The notes beneath the pieces are model-generated. The model made no database searches. It saw only the letters and a program-made list of their open reading frames with translations, and had not been told where the DNA came from. A program made the position numbers and the translations under genes. Positions 17,061-25,669 of a DNA stretch of 29,816 nucleotides are shown in pieces (position 1 is the first letter of the stretch; each line of letters starts with the position of its first letter). The stretch lies in NCBI RefSeq assembly GCF_003463065.1, contig NZ_QSCM01000007.1, positions 1 to 29,816 on the forward strand. The letters are read 5' to 3'. Source of the stretch: Blautia sp. OF03-15BH. Lineage in GTDB: Bacteria; Bacillota; Clostridia; Lachnospirales; Lachnospiraceae.

Positions 17061-17942
17061 CTCTTTCCGGTACACGCTCGGCGTACTGCCGATCAGCTTC
17101 CGGAATTGCTTCGTAAAGTAGCTCGGACTGGTAAACCCGCAGGAAAGCGCGATATCCGTTACGGGAAGATTGGTGGAGAGAAGCTTTTCCGCAGCCAGAA
17201 GCAGGCGTTTTTCCAGCAGATATTCCATGGGCGTGCAGTGGAGATACTGACGAAACAATCGCTGGCAGACACGGGGGCAGACGTTGATGACAGAGGCCAG
17301 TTTTTTGATGGAAAGATTCTGTTCCAGATGGGCATCGATCCAGGGCAGCAGTTGTTTGATCCGTTCCTCCTGAAGTGTGGAAGAACGGTGAGAGGGCAGC
17401 ATCTGCGTCTTTTGACCGGCAAAGAGCAGAATGCGGGAAAGTGCGGCGCGGACCTGGAATTCATAGCCAGGCGTCTCCTGTTCGCAGGAGGAAAAGGCTT
17501 CATCAAAATCCAGGAAAAAGGGCTGGTTTTCCGGAAGACGGTCAAATTTCAGATAAGCAGAGCCGTTTTCCAGGAGTGGGCGGATATAGCGGGTATCAAA
17601 AACACTTCCGGGCAGGCCGGAAACGATGCCTGCATCAAAGACAAACGAATGATAAAGGCAGGGGGAAGGGACCAGACAGGTAAAGGAGTGGAGGATGCCG
17701 GTATTGATGAAGCAGCCTTCACCGGGGAGAATTTCAAAGGTTTCTTTCCCGATGCCGATCCGGACGCGTCCCTCCAGAAGGAGAAAAATTTCCAGCTCCC
17801 GGTGCCAGTGGGAGGGGATCAGGCCAGCCGCATAGCGGTGGATGTTTCCCTCATTCGCATGAAGGTTAAAGGGGGAGTGTTCCAGTTCATTGATTTCTTC
17901 TCTGTCCGGATTCATCGGCACAAAGGAGCGGTATTCGATCAT
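17046..17942 (-). CDS. AraC-family transcriptional regulator with N-terminal cupin domain
   Basis: This protein has 298 residues. Residues of about 30-110 form a cupin/AraC_binding sensor fold (SHWHRELEIFLLLEGRVRIG, then a PGEGCFINTGILHSF-type strand). Residues of about 195-295 hold two HTH motifs of the AraC/XylS type (LSIKKLASVINVCPRVCQRL and LPVTDIALSCGFTSPSYFTK, ending in GSTPSVYRK). Such regulators usually sense a small molecule and act on nearby genes. It is divergent from the MATE exporter gene, with 196 nt between them, so that gene is the likely target. The start at 17942 has AGGA 7 nt upstream and a good promoter at 17976-18004. Confidence 0.92.
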   Translation of the reverse strand: MIEYRSFVPMNPDREEINELEHSPFNLHANEGNIHRYAAGLIPSHWHRELEIFLLLEGRVRIGIGKETFEILPGEGCFINTGILHSFTCLVPSPCLYHSFVFDAGIVSGLPGSVFDTRYIRPLLENGSAYLKFDRLPENQPFFLDFDEAFSSCEQETPGYEFQVRAALSRILLFAGQKTQMLPSHRSSTLQEERIKQLLPWIDAHLEQNLSIKKLASVINVCPRVCQRLFRQYLHCTPMEYLLEKRLLLAAEKLLSTNLPVTDIALSCGFTSPSYFTKQFRKLIGSTPSVYRKEKKNS

Positions 17943-17975
17943 GGATAATTCCTTTCATAAAGTCGTTTTTGTTAT

Positions 17976-18004
17976 AGTATAGGACGTTTCTGTGAAAGCG
18001 ACAA
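17976..18004 (-). promoter_or_regulatory. Promoter of the AraC-family regulator
   Basis: On the minus strand, TTGTCG (17999-18004) and TATACT (17976-17981) are separated by exactly 17 nt. The -10 lies about 33 nt upstream of the start codon. Confidence 0.75.
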
Positions 18005-18045
18005 GCTTCTTTTTACGCTATGATGATAAAAAAGCAGTGGCGCAT

Positions 18046-18055
18046 ACCGATCGGT
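18046..18055. promoter_or_regulatory. Perfect palindrome between the AraC and MATE genes
   Basis: ACCGATCGGT is a 10-bp perfect palindrome in the divergent intergenic region, 83 nt before the MATE start. It may be a regulator binding site. AraC proteins more often use direct repeats, so the link is weak. Confidence 0.25.
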
Positions 18056-18138
18056 CCCGGTCGTTTTCAGGCATCAGCAGACCGCATCGGGTTTTGGATA
18101 AGCGCACTGTGAAAAGTAATCGAAAAGAGGAGAGCGAT

Positions 18139-19515
18139 ATGAAAAAGACAAAACCGACAGGAAGAATTCTGGACATGACGCAGGGAAAGCCGCTGAAGCT
18201 TCTTCTGACCTTTGCACTGCCGTTGTTTCTGGGAAATATCCTTCAGCAGTTTTATAATCTGGCAGATACTTCCATTGCCGGTCATCTGCTGGGTGATGCG
18301 GCATTGGCCCAGATCGGAGCAACCTCCGCGCTCTATAGCCTGCTCACCAATTTTGCGTTCGGGCTGAATAACGGTCTGGCACTTACGGTGAGCAGGAGCT
18401 TCGGAGCCGGTGATCAGAAAGAGATGAAGCGTTCCGTCTGCTGGATGGTGACGCTGGCGGCGGTTTCCGCTCTGGTGATGACGGTCTGCTTTCTTTTGCT
18501 GCGGCGGCCGCTTCTCAGAGTGATGCAGACTCCGGATGATGTGCTGGAGGGGGCTTTAAGCTATCTGACCGTCATTCTGGCAGGCATTCCGCTGACGATG
18601 GCCTACAACTTGGAGTCAGCCCTGCTTCAGTCGATGGGAAACAGTGTGACGCCTCTTTGTTTTCTCTTATTCAGCAGCTTCCTCAATGTGGGACTGGACT
18701 TCTTTTTTATTGGAAATCCCCTGAACCTTGGTGTACAGGGAGCAGCAGCTGCAACCGTGCTTTCTCAGGGGATCAGCGCCGCTCTTGGAGGGTTCTATAT
18801 TCTGAAAAATTATCCGGAGATCCGTTTTGGAAAAGAGGAATGGAAGGTTCCGCGGAAATTTGTATCCGAAATGTTCTGGACAGGACTCAGCATGGCTCTT
18901 ATGAGTGCCATCTATAACCTGGGAAGTGTGATCCTTCAGAGCAGCATCAATGCTCTGGGAAGCGTTTATATTGCCGCACAGGTAGGTGGAAGAAAGCTGG
19001 CGGAGCTTTTTTATGTGCCGGGAATCGCACTGGGTACCAGTGCAGCCACTTTTTCCAGCCAGAACTACGGAGCAGGGAAACATTCCAGAATCGCAAAAGG
19101 AGCAAAAAGCGGAATCTTCATGTATTTCTGCTGGTGGCTGGTGGCACTGGCCTTTGTGATCTTTCTTGCACCTGCCGCAGTCCGCTTTATTACCGGAAGC
19201 AGCAACCCGGAGGTCATCGCCAACGGAGCGTTGTATTTACGGATCGGAATCCCGATGATCCCGCCCATGGCTGTCCTAGTCATTCTGCGAAATATCCTTC
19301 AGGGGATGCGCCGGCCGGGAATGCCGCTTTTCTGCAGCTGCCTGGAGCTCATCGGAAAGACGGTCTTTGCTGTCTGGCTGGTACCGGTCTTCGGCTATCC
19401 GGCAGTCTGTGTCTGCGAACCGGTCACCTGGGTAATCTGCTGTGCGGTCATTGCTGTCGCGGTGTTTCGGATCCGTGGGGAATTTGTGGATGAGATTGGA
19501 GAGACAAAAAACTGA
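18139..19515 (+). CDS. MATE-family multidrug/toxin efflux transporter
   Basis: This integral membrane protein of 458 residues has about 12 hydrophobic segments. It is a cation-coupled exporter of the MATE (NorM/DinF-like) superfamily. The N-terminal LLLTFALPLFLGNILQQFYN followed by NLADTSIAGHLLGDAALAQI is typical of the family, as are SLLTNFAFGLNNGLALTVSR and the mirrored second half (GIALGTSAATFSSQNYGAGK). I chose ATG 18139 because AGAGGAGAG lies just upstream and the protein then begins MKKTKPTGRILDMTQGKP, the usual MATE start in this group. The in-frame ATG-free extension to 17992 is untranslated leader. The substrate cannot be told from sequence. Regulation by the divergent AraC protein is likely. 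Confidence 0.93.
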   Translation: MKKTKPTGRILDMTQGKPLKLLLTFALPLFLGNILQQFYNLADTSIAGHLLGDAALAQIGATSALYSLLTNFAFGLNNGLALTVSRSFGAGDQKEMKRSVCWMVTLAAVSALVMTVCFLLLRRPLLRVMQTPDDVLEGALSYLTVILAGIPLTMAYNLESALLQSMGNSVTPLCFLLFSSFLNVGLDFFFIGNPLNLGVQGAAAATVLSQGISAALGGFYILKNYPEIRFGKEEWKVPRKFVSEMFWTGLSMALMSAIYNLGSVILQSSINALGSVYIAAQVGGRKLAELFYVPGIALGTSAATFSSQNYGAGKHSRIAKGAKSGIFMYFCWWLVALAFVIFLAPAAVRFITGSSNPEVIANGALYLRIGIPMIPPMAVLVILRNILQGMRRPGMPLFCSCLELIGKTVFAVWLVPVFGYPAVCVCEPVTWVICCAVIAVAVFRIRGEFVDEIGETKN

Positions 19516-19563
19516 CATTCACATTTTTTGAAAATTTCTATAGGTTTTTCAGAGTGATTGTTG

Positions 19564-19569
19564 TATAAT
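19564..19569 (+). promoter_or_regulatory. -10 box for the gene at 19603
   Basis: TATAAT lies 33 nt before ATG 19603, ahead of the ribosome site AAAGGGGG (19586-19593). No good -35 is present at 16-18 nt. The 87-nt gap after the MATE gene has no clear terminator, so read-through from MATE is also possible. Confidence 0.55.
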
Positions 19570-19602
19570 GGCGATAAAGAAAAAGAAAGGGGGATACACA
19601 TT

Positions 19603-21354
19603 ATGAAAAAGAAATTAGTCCTTGCATGTCTGCTCGCAGGAGCACTCTCCATGAATTCTGCTGCCTATGCGTCTGCTTCCGGTCAGAGCCTGGGAGAAGT
19701 TACGAAGGAAGCAGTCGGGAACCCGGAGGCAGTTGAGGCAGAAACAGAGGCTGCCACAGGAGTGGCTATGGAAAGCGTGGAAGAAACCTCTGCAGAAGCT
19801 GCTGTCGAAGAAACAGCAGAGAATGCACCGGAAGTGCCGGCAGAAAACGCTCTGGAAGAAACGTACACAGATGGTGAGGCTGCTGATCTTACGAAAGAGG
19901 AGCTGCTTGAAAAGATGAAAGAAGCTGCTGCAGAGCTCAGCAGTGTGAAATCAGAACTCATTATGGACATGGACATCAACATCCGTGCATCCGGAGATGA
20001 AGCTTCCACCGGCATGCAGATGGATATGACGATGAATATCAACATGGCAAATGAGGAGATTTTTGAACCGTATGCTTCTCATCAGACAACAATGATGGTT
20101 ATGAGTATTCTGGGTCAGACGGAGAAAGAGGTCAGCGAGGCCTATATCCGGGAAGAAGATGGCGAACATGCGAAGTATGAAGGAAGTGTCGATGAAAACG
20201 GCGAGATCACAGACTGGGAGCGTTCCATTGCTTCCAGCGCAGAACCGGAATTCATTTTCACCAGTGAAAGTCTGAATGAGCTGGAAAGTGCAATCAAATT
20301 CACGATCAGAGACCACAAAGCTGTGGATACAGAAGGAAAAGAATATTATGTCCTGGAGAGCAGCATCAGTCTGAACGATGCCATGGAGCAGACCGGAATG
20401 CAGGAAGAGCTTCAGGATTTACTGGATGATCTTAAGGAGTCCCTGGGAGATATGGAAATGCCGGAGACCTTCCTGGTAGAGCTGTATGTCAATGCAGATG
20501 ATTTCCTGCCGGCAGAATTTACCATTGATATGTCTGGTCTGAAAGGCAATATAGGCGATACCGCCGGAGAAGGCACCAACACAGAGATGGAATTTAAGAC
20601 TATGGTAGTGAGATACCGCTGCAGTCAGTATAATGCCATTTCTGAGATCGCTTATCCGGAAAATCTTCCTGCAGCAGGTGACGACGGCGAGCCGGAACTG
20701 CCCCTGGAAACAGAGGGTGAGCCGGAAGAAAATTCTGGAATTGCCGGGGCAGGCGAAGAAGCCAGTGAGATCATAGAGAATGCAGCAAGTGCTCTTACAG
20801 AAGAACTGGGTGTAAAAGGTATTCAGGAAACGACGGATACTTCCGTTACCTTTACGGACAAAGGCAGCAAAGAAAATCCTGCGGCTATGAATGAGATGGG
20901 AAAGGTTTACATTTACAATGCCATTTCTGATCAGTATGAGCAGGCAGGTCTTACCGTTACCGGCATCACCGGAGGCGAGGAGGCAGCAGCGTATGTGGAT
21001 GAGCTTCTCAATGCGGAAGGCAGCTATTACAGCTTCTCTGCCCTGAAAAACTATGAGGAATACCGGATCGTAGATTATGATCTTTATCTACCTACAGATT
21101 TTTCAGATGAAGAATATGGTATCTATGCCCCCAGTACGATCATGAGTGTGGTAAGTGAAGGCAACGACTGGCTGGTTTACAATGGAGACAGCTATTTCGC
21201 ATCCACTTACAACCTTTATGAGGATATGAACAGCTATCATCCGGGTGATACCGTTCACTGCCAGTGCGTGATGATCGTGCCGAAAGATCTTACCGAGTAT
21301 CAGCTGGAATTTGGTCCTTACGGACTGGATTACCTCTATGTGGAAATTCAGTAA
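19603..21354 (+). CDS. Secreted protein of unknown function with a LolA/LppX-like N-terminal half
   Basis: This protein has 583 residues with a signal peptide (MKKKLVLACLLAGALSM, cleavage near AYASA, about residue 25). The only early Cys, residue 9, is too near the N-terminus for a lipobox. An acidic Glu/Ala-rich linker runs to about residue 95. Residues of about 95-330 (LTKEELLEKMKEAAAELSSV, then Met-rich strands with MDMDINIRA) resemble the DUF6612/LppX-LolA-like lipid-carrier fold seen in clostridial lipoproteins; I am only moderately sure of this. A second acidic linker is near 360-390. The C-terminal part (about 430-583) is a separate beta-rich domain that I do not recognise. ATG 19603 has AAAGGGGG upstream. 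The gene stands alone, between MATE and a strong terminator. Confidence 0.7.
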   Translation: MKKKLVLACLLAGALSMNSAAYASASGQSLGEVTKEAVGNPEAVEAETEAATGVAMESVEETSAEAAVEETAENAPEVPAENALEETYTDGEAADLTKEELLEKMKEAAAELSSVKSELIMDMDINIRASGDEASTGMQMDMTMNINMANEEIFEPYASHQTTMMVMSILGQTEKEVSEAYIREEDGEHAKYEGSVDENGEITDWERSIASSAEPEFIFTSESLNELESAIKFTIRDHKAVDTEGKEYYVLESSISLNDAMEQTGMQEELQDLLDDLKESLGDMEMPETFLVELYVNADDFLPAEFTIDMSGLKGNIGDTAGEGTNTEMEFKTMVVRYRCSQYNAISEIAYPENLPAAGDDGEPELPLETEGEPEENSGIAGAGEEASEIIENAASALTEELGVKGIQETTDTSVTFTDKGSKENPAAMNEMGKVYIYNAISDQYEQAGLTVTGITGGEEAAAYVDELLNAEGSYYSFSALKNYEEYRIVDYDLYLPTDFSDEEYGIYAPSTIMSVVSEGNDWLVYNGDSYFASTYNLYEDMNSYHPGDTVHCQCVMIVPKDLTEYQLEFGPYGLDYLYVEIQ

Positions 21355-21368
21355 AAAGAACCATCTGT

Positions 21369-21400
21369 GCCCCCTGCACCTGATAAGCAGGGGGCTTTTT
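21369..21400 (+). terminator. Rho-independent terminator
   Basis: GCCCCCTGC (21369-21377) pairs perfectly with GCAGGGGGC (21387-21395). The loop is 9 nt and TTTTT follows. It ends transcription of the gene at 19603. The T run merges with the solo repeat end E4. Confidence 0.93.
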
Positions 21401-21430
21401 GAACTTTTGACCCTGGCATCATCATAGTAT
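21395..21430 (-). repeat. Solo end of the structured repeat (E4)
   Basis: CTTTTTGAACTTTTGACCCT followed by GGCATCATCATAG matches the terminal sequence of E1 (reverse complement) and E3 with few differences. None of the core hairpins follow or precede it. Its orientation is the same as E3. Confidence 0.7.
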
Positions 21431-21528
21431 GGAACTTTGAGTGGAACTGTGAAGTGAGTATTCAATCATAGACAAAGAAGTAAACGCGGATCCAAAATGT
21501 CCGTTGATAGAAAAGAAGGAGAAAAAGC

Positions 21529-24500
21529 ATGCTGACAGAAGCGAAACTTCGAAAGAAAGTTTATGACGCGACATATAAAAGAGGCTCCCGTCTGTACAAT
21601 GCGGGTGGCGTGCTGGAAATGGAAGAAACGGATCAGGGAAAACGGATCCTGATCCGTTCACGGGTACAGGGAAGCGGAAACAGGACTTATCAGGTCGAAC
21701 TTCTGATGGATGAGTCAGAGGATAAAATTCTGGATTATGATTGTGAATGCCCGGCAAACAGTTCTTTTTCCGGTATGTGCAAGCATTGTGTGGCGACACT
21801 TTTAAGCCTGATCCATCAGAATGAGCCGGAGTGCAGGCAAAAATGTCTGGATGACGCTCTCCCTTTTTCCGTTTATGAAAGCAGGCGGGGGCCGGACAGA
21901 GACGCAAAGACCAGCGGAAATCCGGAATTAGACGAACTCTTGCACGCGCTTGGTGTCTTTAAAGGTTCTGATATGGTACAAAGAACGGAACCGATGACTC
22001 CGGTCCTGCAGAGAAAACAAGTTTCCGAAAAAAAACTGGAGAGCACTCCGGGACTTCAGGAGCTGCTCCGGCCGTATTTGTTGAGTGACAGCCAGAATCC
22101 GATGAAGCAGGTGAAGGGAGAAGTGATCCTGGAACCGCATCTCTCCTATATCGGAGATCAGCTGAGAGTTACCTTTAAGATTGGGATTACCCAGAAGTAT
22201 GTCTTAAAGGATCTCAGAGAACTGTTGAACCGTGTGGCAGCAGAAAGCAATTATCAATACGGAAAAAAGCTGGAATTTGTCCACCGGGAAGAGGCTTTTA
22301 CCGAAAAATCCAGGCAGTGGCTGGCTTTTATCCGCAGGCTGATGCCTTCGGAGCAGTCGTATCGGTATCATACCTCCTACTACTATGGCTATCAGATGAG
22401 AAAAGAAAATGAACTGGAGATCGATAAGAGTCATATGGATGAACTCATGGAACTTCTGGAAGGAGAGGTTTTTTACGGAAGTTTTCTGGGCTGTCAGGCA
22501 GAAGTCTGGGCGATCAAAGATGAGATGCCGGATTTTGGGGCTGTGCTGAAGAAAAAAGCGGATGGTGCCATTTTTACCATGCGCCGCTACATCCACATGG
22601 AGGGGGAAAAGTACCTGTACTTTCCGAAAGAAGGGATGATCCGCCGGGTAGATAAGGCTCTTTTCGGAAAAGCACTTGGCTTTTTCTGTCTGGTGGAGGA
22701 CAGCACACAGAATGGCTGTAACATTTCCGGGAGAGATCTTCCCATTGTTCTGGAGGAGATCCTTCCGGAACTGAAAAAGGCGATACCGGTGAAGATGCAG
22801 ACTGCACTGGAGGCTTTTCTGCCGGATACTCCGGAATTTCAGTTTTATCTGGACATGCCTCAGCGGGATCTGATCGTTTGTAAAGGTTATGCACTCTATG
22901 GAGAGGAACGCTATCCGATCTTTTCCGGTCAGGAACAAAGTCTTTCCGGAAAAACAAAGCGCAGCTGGAAGGAAGAGCGCCAGACGCGGGAGCGGGCAGC
23001 AGCATTTTTTACGGCCTATGATAAAGCAATGGGAGAAATGGCACTGAACGGAGAAAAAGACTGCTATGAATTTCTGACAGAAAAACTGTCTCAGCTGAAA
23101 GAAGTGGGAGAGGTTTTTATTTCGGATAAAATGAAGGCGGTAAAGATCCGGCCGCTGCCTCAGATCAATGTCGGGCTGTCTGTTGCCGGAAATCTTTTGA
23201 ATCTGACCCTGGATACAGAACTTCCCATGACAGAACTGGCAGAACTTCTGTCTAAATATGATCGGAAGAAAAAATATTACCGGCTGAAAAACGGAGAGTT
23301 TATCCAGTATGACCAGGAGAGTTTAAATTCCGTCAGCGATATGCTGAAAGCCCTTCAGGTGTCGGAAAAAACACTGAAAAGCGGAGAGATCGAGGCACCC
23401 CGGTACCGTGCACTGTATCTGGATGAGCAGCTGAAGGAGAAACAGGGAATCTCCGTGGACCGGGAGCGGTCTTATAAAAGTCTGATCCGGAATATGAAGA
23501 GTGTGGAGGACAGCGATTTTGAACTGCCCGATTCTCTGAAAAAGGTTCTCCGCGGCTATCAGAAAAAAGGGTTTTTCTGGCTGAAAACGCTGTGTCAGAA
23601 CAGCTTTGGCGGAATCCTGGCAGATGATATGGGACTTGGAAAAACCCTGCAGGTGATCGCTTTTCTCCTGTCCTCCTTTGAAGAAGGGGAGACGAAACGG
23701 AGCCTGATCATTTCCCCGGCTTCTCTGGTGTACAACTGGGAAAGCGAGATCCGCAGATTTGCACCTGCCCTGCCGGTGCGTGTTCTGGCAGGAAGTGTGG
23801 AGGAACGGACAGAAATCCTGAAAAACAGCCGGCCTGGAGAGATCCTGGTGACCTCCTATGAAACCATGCGCCGGGATCAGGAACTTTATAAAGAAGAGGA
23901 TTTTTTCTGCGAAGTCATTGATGAGGCACAGTATATAAAAAATGCCGGAACCAAGGGCGCCCGGGCAGTGAAATCAGTCTCCGCCCAGATGAAGCTGGCT
24001 CTGACAGGAACACCGGTGGAAAACCGCCTGAGCGAGCTCTGGAGTATTTTTGACTATCTGATGCCCGGCTTCCTTTATTCTTATGAGCATTTTAAAAAGA
24101 CCTTTGAAGCGCCCATTATGAAAAAAGAAAACGAAGAAGCCATGGCAGATCTCCAGAAAATGATCCGCCCCTTTATCTTACGCAGGCTCAAAAAAGAAGT
24201 CCTTTCGGATCTTCCGGATAAGATTGAAAAATGCATTCCCATTCCGCTTGCCGGGGAACAGAAAAAACTTTACGACGCTCATGTCCAGAGATTGAAATTT
24301 ATGCTGGAAAGCGGAAGTAATGAGGAATTTGGCAGCATTCGGATGCAGGTTCTGGCGGAACTTACCAGACTTCGGCAGCTCTGTTGTGATCCGGAACTGA
24401 TTTATCAGGATTATAACGAAGGAGCGGCAAAGGTGGAACTTTGTATGGAACTTCTGAATAACGCAGTGAACGGCGGTCATAAGATCCTGCTTTTTTCCCA

Positions 24501-24939
24501 GTTTACTTCTATGCTGAATATCCTGGAAAAACGCATGGATGAAGAAGGGATTTCCTATTACAGCCTTACCGGATCTACTCCGAAGAAGGAGCGGATGGAG
24601 CTCATGCAAAAATTCAATCAGGATGAAACCTCCGTATTCTGTATTTCTCTGAAAGCCGGGGGAACGGGGCTGAATCTTACCGGAGCGGATATGGTGATCC
24701 ACTACGATCCCTGGTGGAATGTGGCGGCAGAAAACCAGGCGACAGACCGGGCACACCGTATTGGTCAGAAGCGGGTGGTCACGGTTTATAAGCTGGTGGC
24801 AGAACATACGATAGAAGAGAAAGTGCTGGAGCTTCAGCAGAAGAAAAAAGAACTGGCTGATCAGGTGCTTTCCGGAGAAGAGATGGGAAGTATTCTTTTT
24901 GACAGGGAAGAGCTTCTGAAGCTTTTTCAGGATCAGTAA
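21529..24939 (+). CDS. SNF2-family helicase with N-terminal SWIM zinc finger
   Basis: This is a DNA-dependent ATPase of 1136 residues. A SWIM zinc finger is complete (Cys72, Cys74, Cys84, His86: CECP...MCKH). A bacterial SNF2-associated region fills the middle. The two RecA-like lobes follow: motif I DDMGLGKT with Lys705, motif II DEAQ from Asp798, motif III LTGTPVENRLSELWSIFDYL, motif V LKAGGTGLNLTGADMVIHYD and motif VI ATDRAHRIGQKR. Such proteins remodel protein-DNA complexes or aid transcription and repair; the exact role in Firmicutes is not settled. ATG 21529 has AAGGAG 7 nt upstream. It is followed after 20 nt by the Nudix gene, so the two are probably one operon. No defence-system partner genes are next to it. 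Confidence 0.93.
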   Translation: MLTEAKLRKKVYDATYKRGSRLYNAGGVLEMEETDQGKRILIRSRVQGSGNRTYQVELLMDESEDKILDYDCECPANSSFSGMCKHCVATLLSLIHQNEPECRQKCLDDALPFSVYESRRGPDRDAKTSGNPELDELLHALGVFKGSDMVQRTEPMTPVLQRKQVSEKKLESTPGLQELLRPYLLSDSQNPMKQVKGEVILEPHLSYIGDQLRVTFKIGITQKYVLKDLRELLNRVAAESNYQYGKKLEFVHREEAFTEKSRQWLAFIRRLMPSEQSYRYHTSYYYGYQMRKENELEIDKSHMDELMELLEGEVFYGSFLGCQAEVWAIKDEMPDFGAVLKKKADGAIFTMRRYIHMEGEKYLYFPKEGMIRRVDKALFGKALGFFCLVEDSTQNGCNISGRDLPIVLEEILPELKKAIPVKMQTALEAFLPDTPEFQFYLDMPQRDLIVCKGYALYGEERYPIFSGQEQSLSGKTKRSWKEERQTRERAAAFFTAYDKAMGEMALNGEKDCYEFLTEKLSQLKEVGEVFISDKMKAVKIRPLPQINVGLSVAGNLLNLTLDTELPMTELAELLSKYDRKKKYYRLKNGEFIQYDQESLNSVSDMLKALQVSEKTLKSGEIEAPRYRALYLDEQLKEKQGISVDRERSYKSLIRNMKSVEDSDFELPDSLKKVLRGYQKKGFFWLKTLCQNSFGGILADDMGLGKTLQVIAFLLSSFEEGETKRSLIISPASLVYNWESEIRRFAPALPVRVLAGSVEERTEILKNSRPGEILVTSYETMRRDQELYKEEDFFCEVIDEAQYIKNAGTKGARAVKSVSAQMKLALTGTPVENRLSELWSIFDYLMPGFLYSYEHFKKTFEAPIMKKENEEAMADLQKMIRPFILRRLKKEVLSDLPDKIEKCIPIPLAGEQKKLYDAHVQRLKFMLESGSNEEFGSIRMQVLAELTRLRQLCCDPELIYQDYNEGAAKVELCMELLNNAVNGGHKILLFSQFTSMLNILEKRMDEEGISYYSLTGSTPKKERMELMQKFNQDETSVFCISLKAGGTGLNLTGADMVIHYDPWWNVAAENQATDRAHRIGQKRVVTVYKLVAEHTIEEKVLELQQKKKELADQVLSGEEMGSILFDREELLKLFQDQ

Positions 24940-24959
24940 ACGACAGAGGAGAGATAACT

Positions 24960-25427
24960 ATGGCAGCAGAAGAGAATACAAACTGGTCCCAGTCTGTGAC
25001 CGGGATCGTGATCAGAGAAGGAAAGGTGCTCCTGGCCCGTCATACCTACGGGCCGGGAAAAGGAAAGCTGATCGTACCGGGAGGTTATGTGAAGTGGCAG
25101 GAAAGTCCTCAGGAAGCCCTGAAAAGAGAATATCTTGAGGAAACCGGCGTGGAAGTGGAACCTGTGGATGTCATCGGTATCCGTTTCAATCAGAAGGACT
25201 GGTATGTGGCATTCCGGGCAGAATACAAGGGCGGCAGGGCTGTTTCTGACGGGGACGAGAACAGCGAAGTGCTCTGGGTGGATGTAAAGGAGGCTCTGGT
25301 ACGGGAAGACGTTCCGGATCTTACCAAAAAGCTGATCCAAAGTGCTCTTTCCGGAAAACAGATGAGTCACATTGACTATAAAGGTACTACCAGGTATGGA
25401 GAATACAGCTTTTACGGATTTGTATGA
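24960..25427 (+). CDS. Nudix hydrolase
   Basis: This 155-residue protein hydrolyses a nucleoside-diphosphate-linked compound using a divalent metal. The Nudix box is complete from Gly42 to Val64 (GYVKWQESPQEALKREYLEE then TGV), fitting the pattern G-x5-E-x7-RE-x-x-EE-x-G. The specific substrate cannot be deduced. ATG 24960 has AGGAG 8 nt upstream and lies 20 nt after the helicase stop, which points to co-transcription. Nudix proteins of this size often clean up oxidised nucleotides or act on NADH or ADP-ribose, but no subfamily signature decides this. Confidence 0.9.
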   Translation: MAAEENTNWSQSVTGIVIREGKVLLARHTYGPGKGKLIVPGGYVKWQESPQEALKREYLEETGVEVEPVDVIGIRFNQKDWYVAFRAEYKGGRAVSDGDENSEVLWVDVKEALVREDVPDLTKKLIQSALSGKQMSHIDYKGTTRYGEYSFYGFV

Positions 25428-25453
25428 GCTTTTCTGTTTTTTAAAAAAAAGAT

Positions 25454-25482
25454 TTGACAACCAGATGAACCTGTGTTAGAAT
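25454..25482 (+). promoter_or_regulatory. Promoter of tRNA-Gly
   Basis: Consensus TTGACA (25454-25459), 17-nt spacer and TAGAAT (25477-25482), with TGT just before the -10 (extended -10). It lies 30 nt upstream of the mature tRNA end and is the strongest promoter match in the window. Confidence 0.9.
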
Positions 25483-25512
25483 ACTCCATGTTCGAAACAG
25501 AATATTTCTTAT

Positions 25513-25583
25513 GCGGGTGTAGTTCAATGGTAGAACACCAGCCTTCCAAGCTGGATACGTGGGTTCGATTCCCATCACCCGCT
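25513..25583 (+). tRNA. tRNA-Gly (anticodon UCC)
   Basis: The 71-nt cloverleaf is complete. The acceptor is GCGGGTG (25513-25519) with CACCCGC (25576-25582) and discriminator T. The anticodon stem is CCAGC/GCTGG, with loop CTTCCAA and anticodon TCC at 25545-25547. The T-arm GTGGG-TTCGATT-CCCAT carries the TTCGA motif. CCA is not encoded. A T run follows directly and may terminate transcription. Confidence 0.97.
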
Positions 25584-25611
25584 TTTTTCTATGCCATTGA
25601 CTATGGTAATG

Positions 25612-25654
25612 AAAAAGAGCTCTGAAAAGAAAAATCCTTTCAGGGCTCTTTTTT
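25612..25654. terminator. Bidirectional terminator between tRNA-Gly and the HAD gene
   Basis: AAAAAGAGCTCTGAAA (25612-25627) pairs with TTTCAGGGCTCTTTTT (25638-25653) with one wobble. It is flanked by A and T runs so that both strands end in a U tract. It serves the convergent HAD gene and the tRNA/Nudix side. Confidence 0.9.
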
Positions 25655-25669
25655 CATCGAAACATTGCC

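Noticed and set aside
16929..17948. 339-residue open frame on the plus strand
   Set aside because: It covers the AraC gene in antisense and runs through a strong terminator. The AraC frame has clear cupin and HTH motifs and a promoter.
18018..18029. TATGATGATA resembling the edge of the E1/E3 repeat
   Set aside because: Only about 10 nt match and the GGGTCAAAAGGTC part is missing, so it is too short to call a repeat copy.
21529..25427. A phage-defence system built on the SNF2 helicase
   Set aside because: The helicase is accompanied only by a Nudix hydrolase. No methylase, nuclease, PLD or DISARM-type partner is present, and SWIM-SNF2 proteins are common in Firmicutes outside defence loci.
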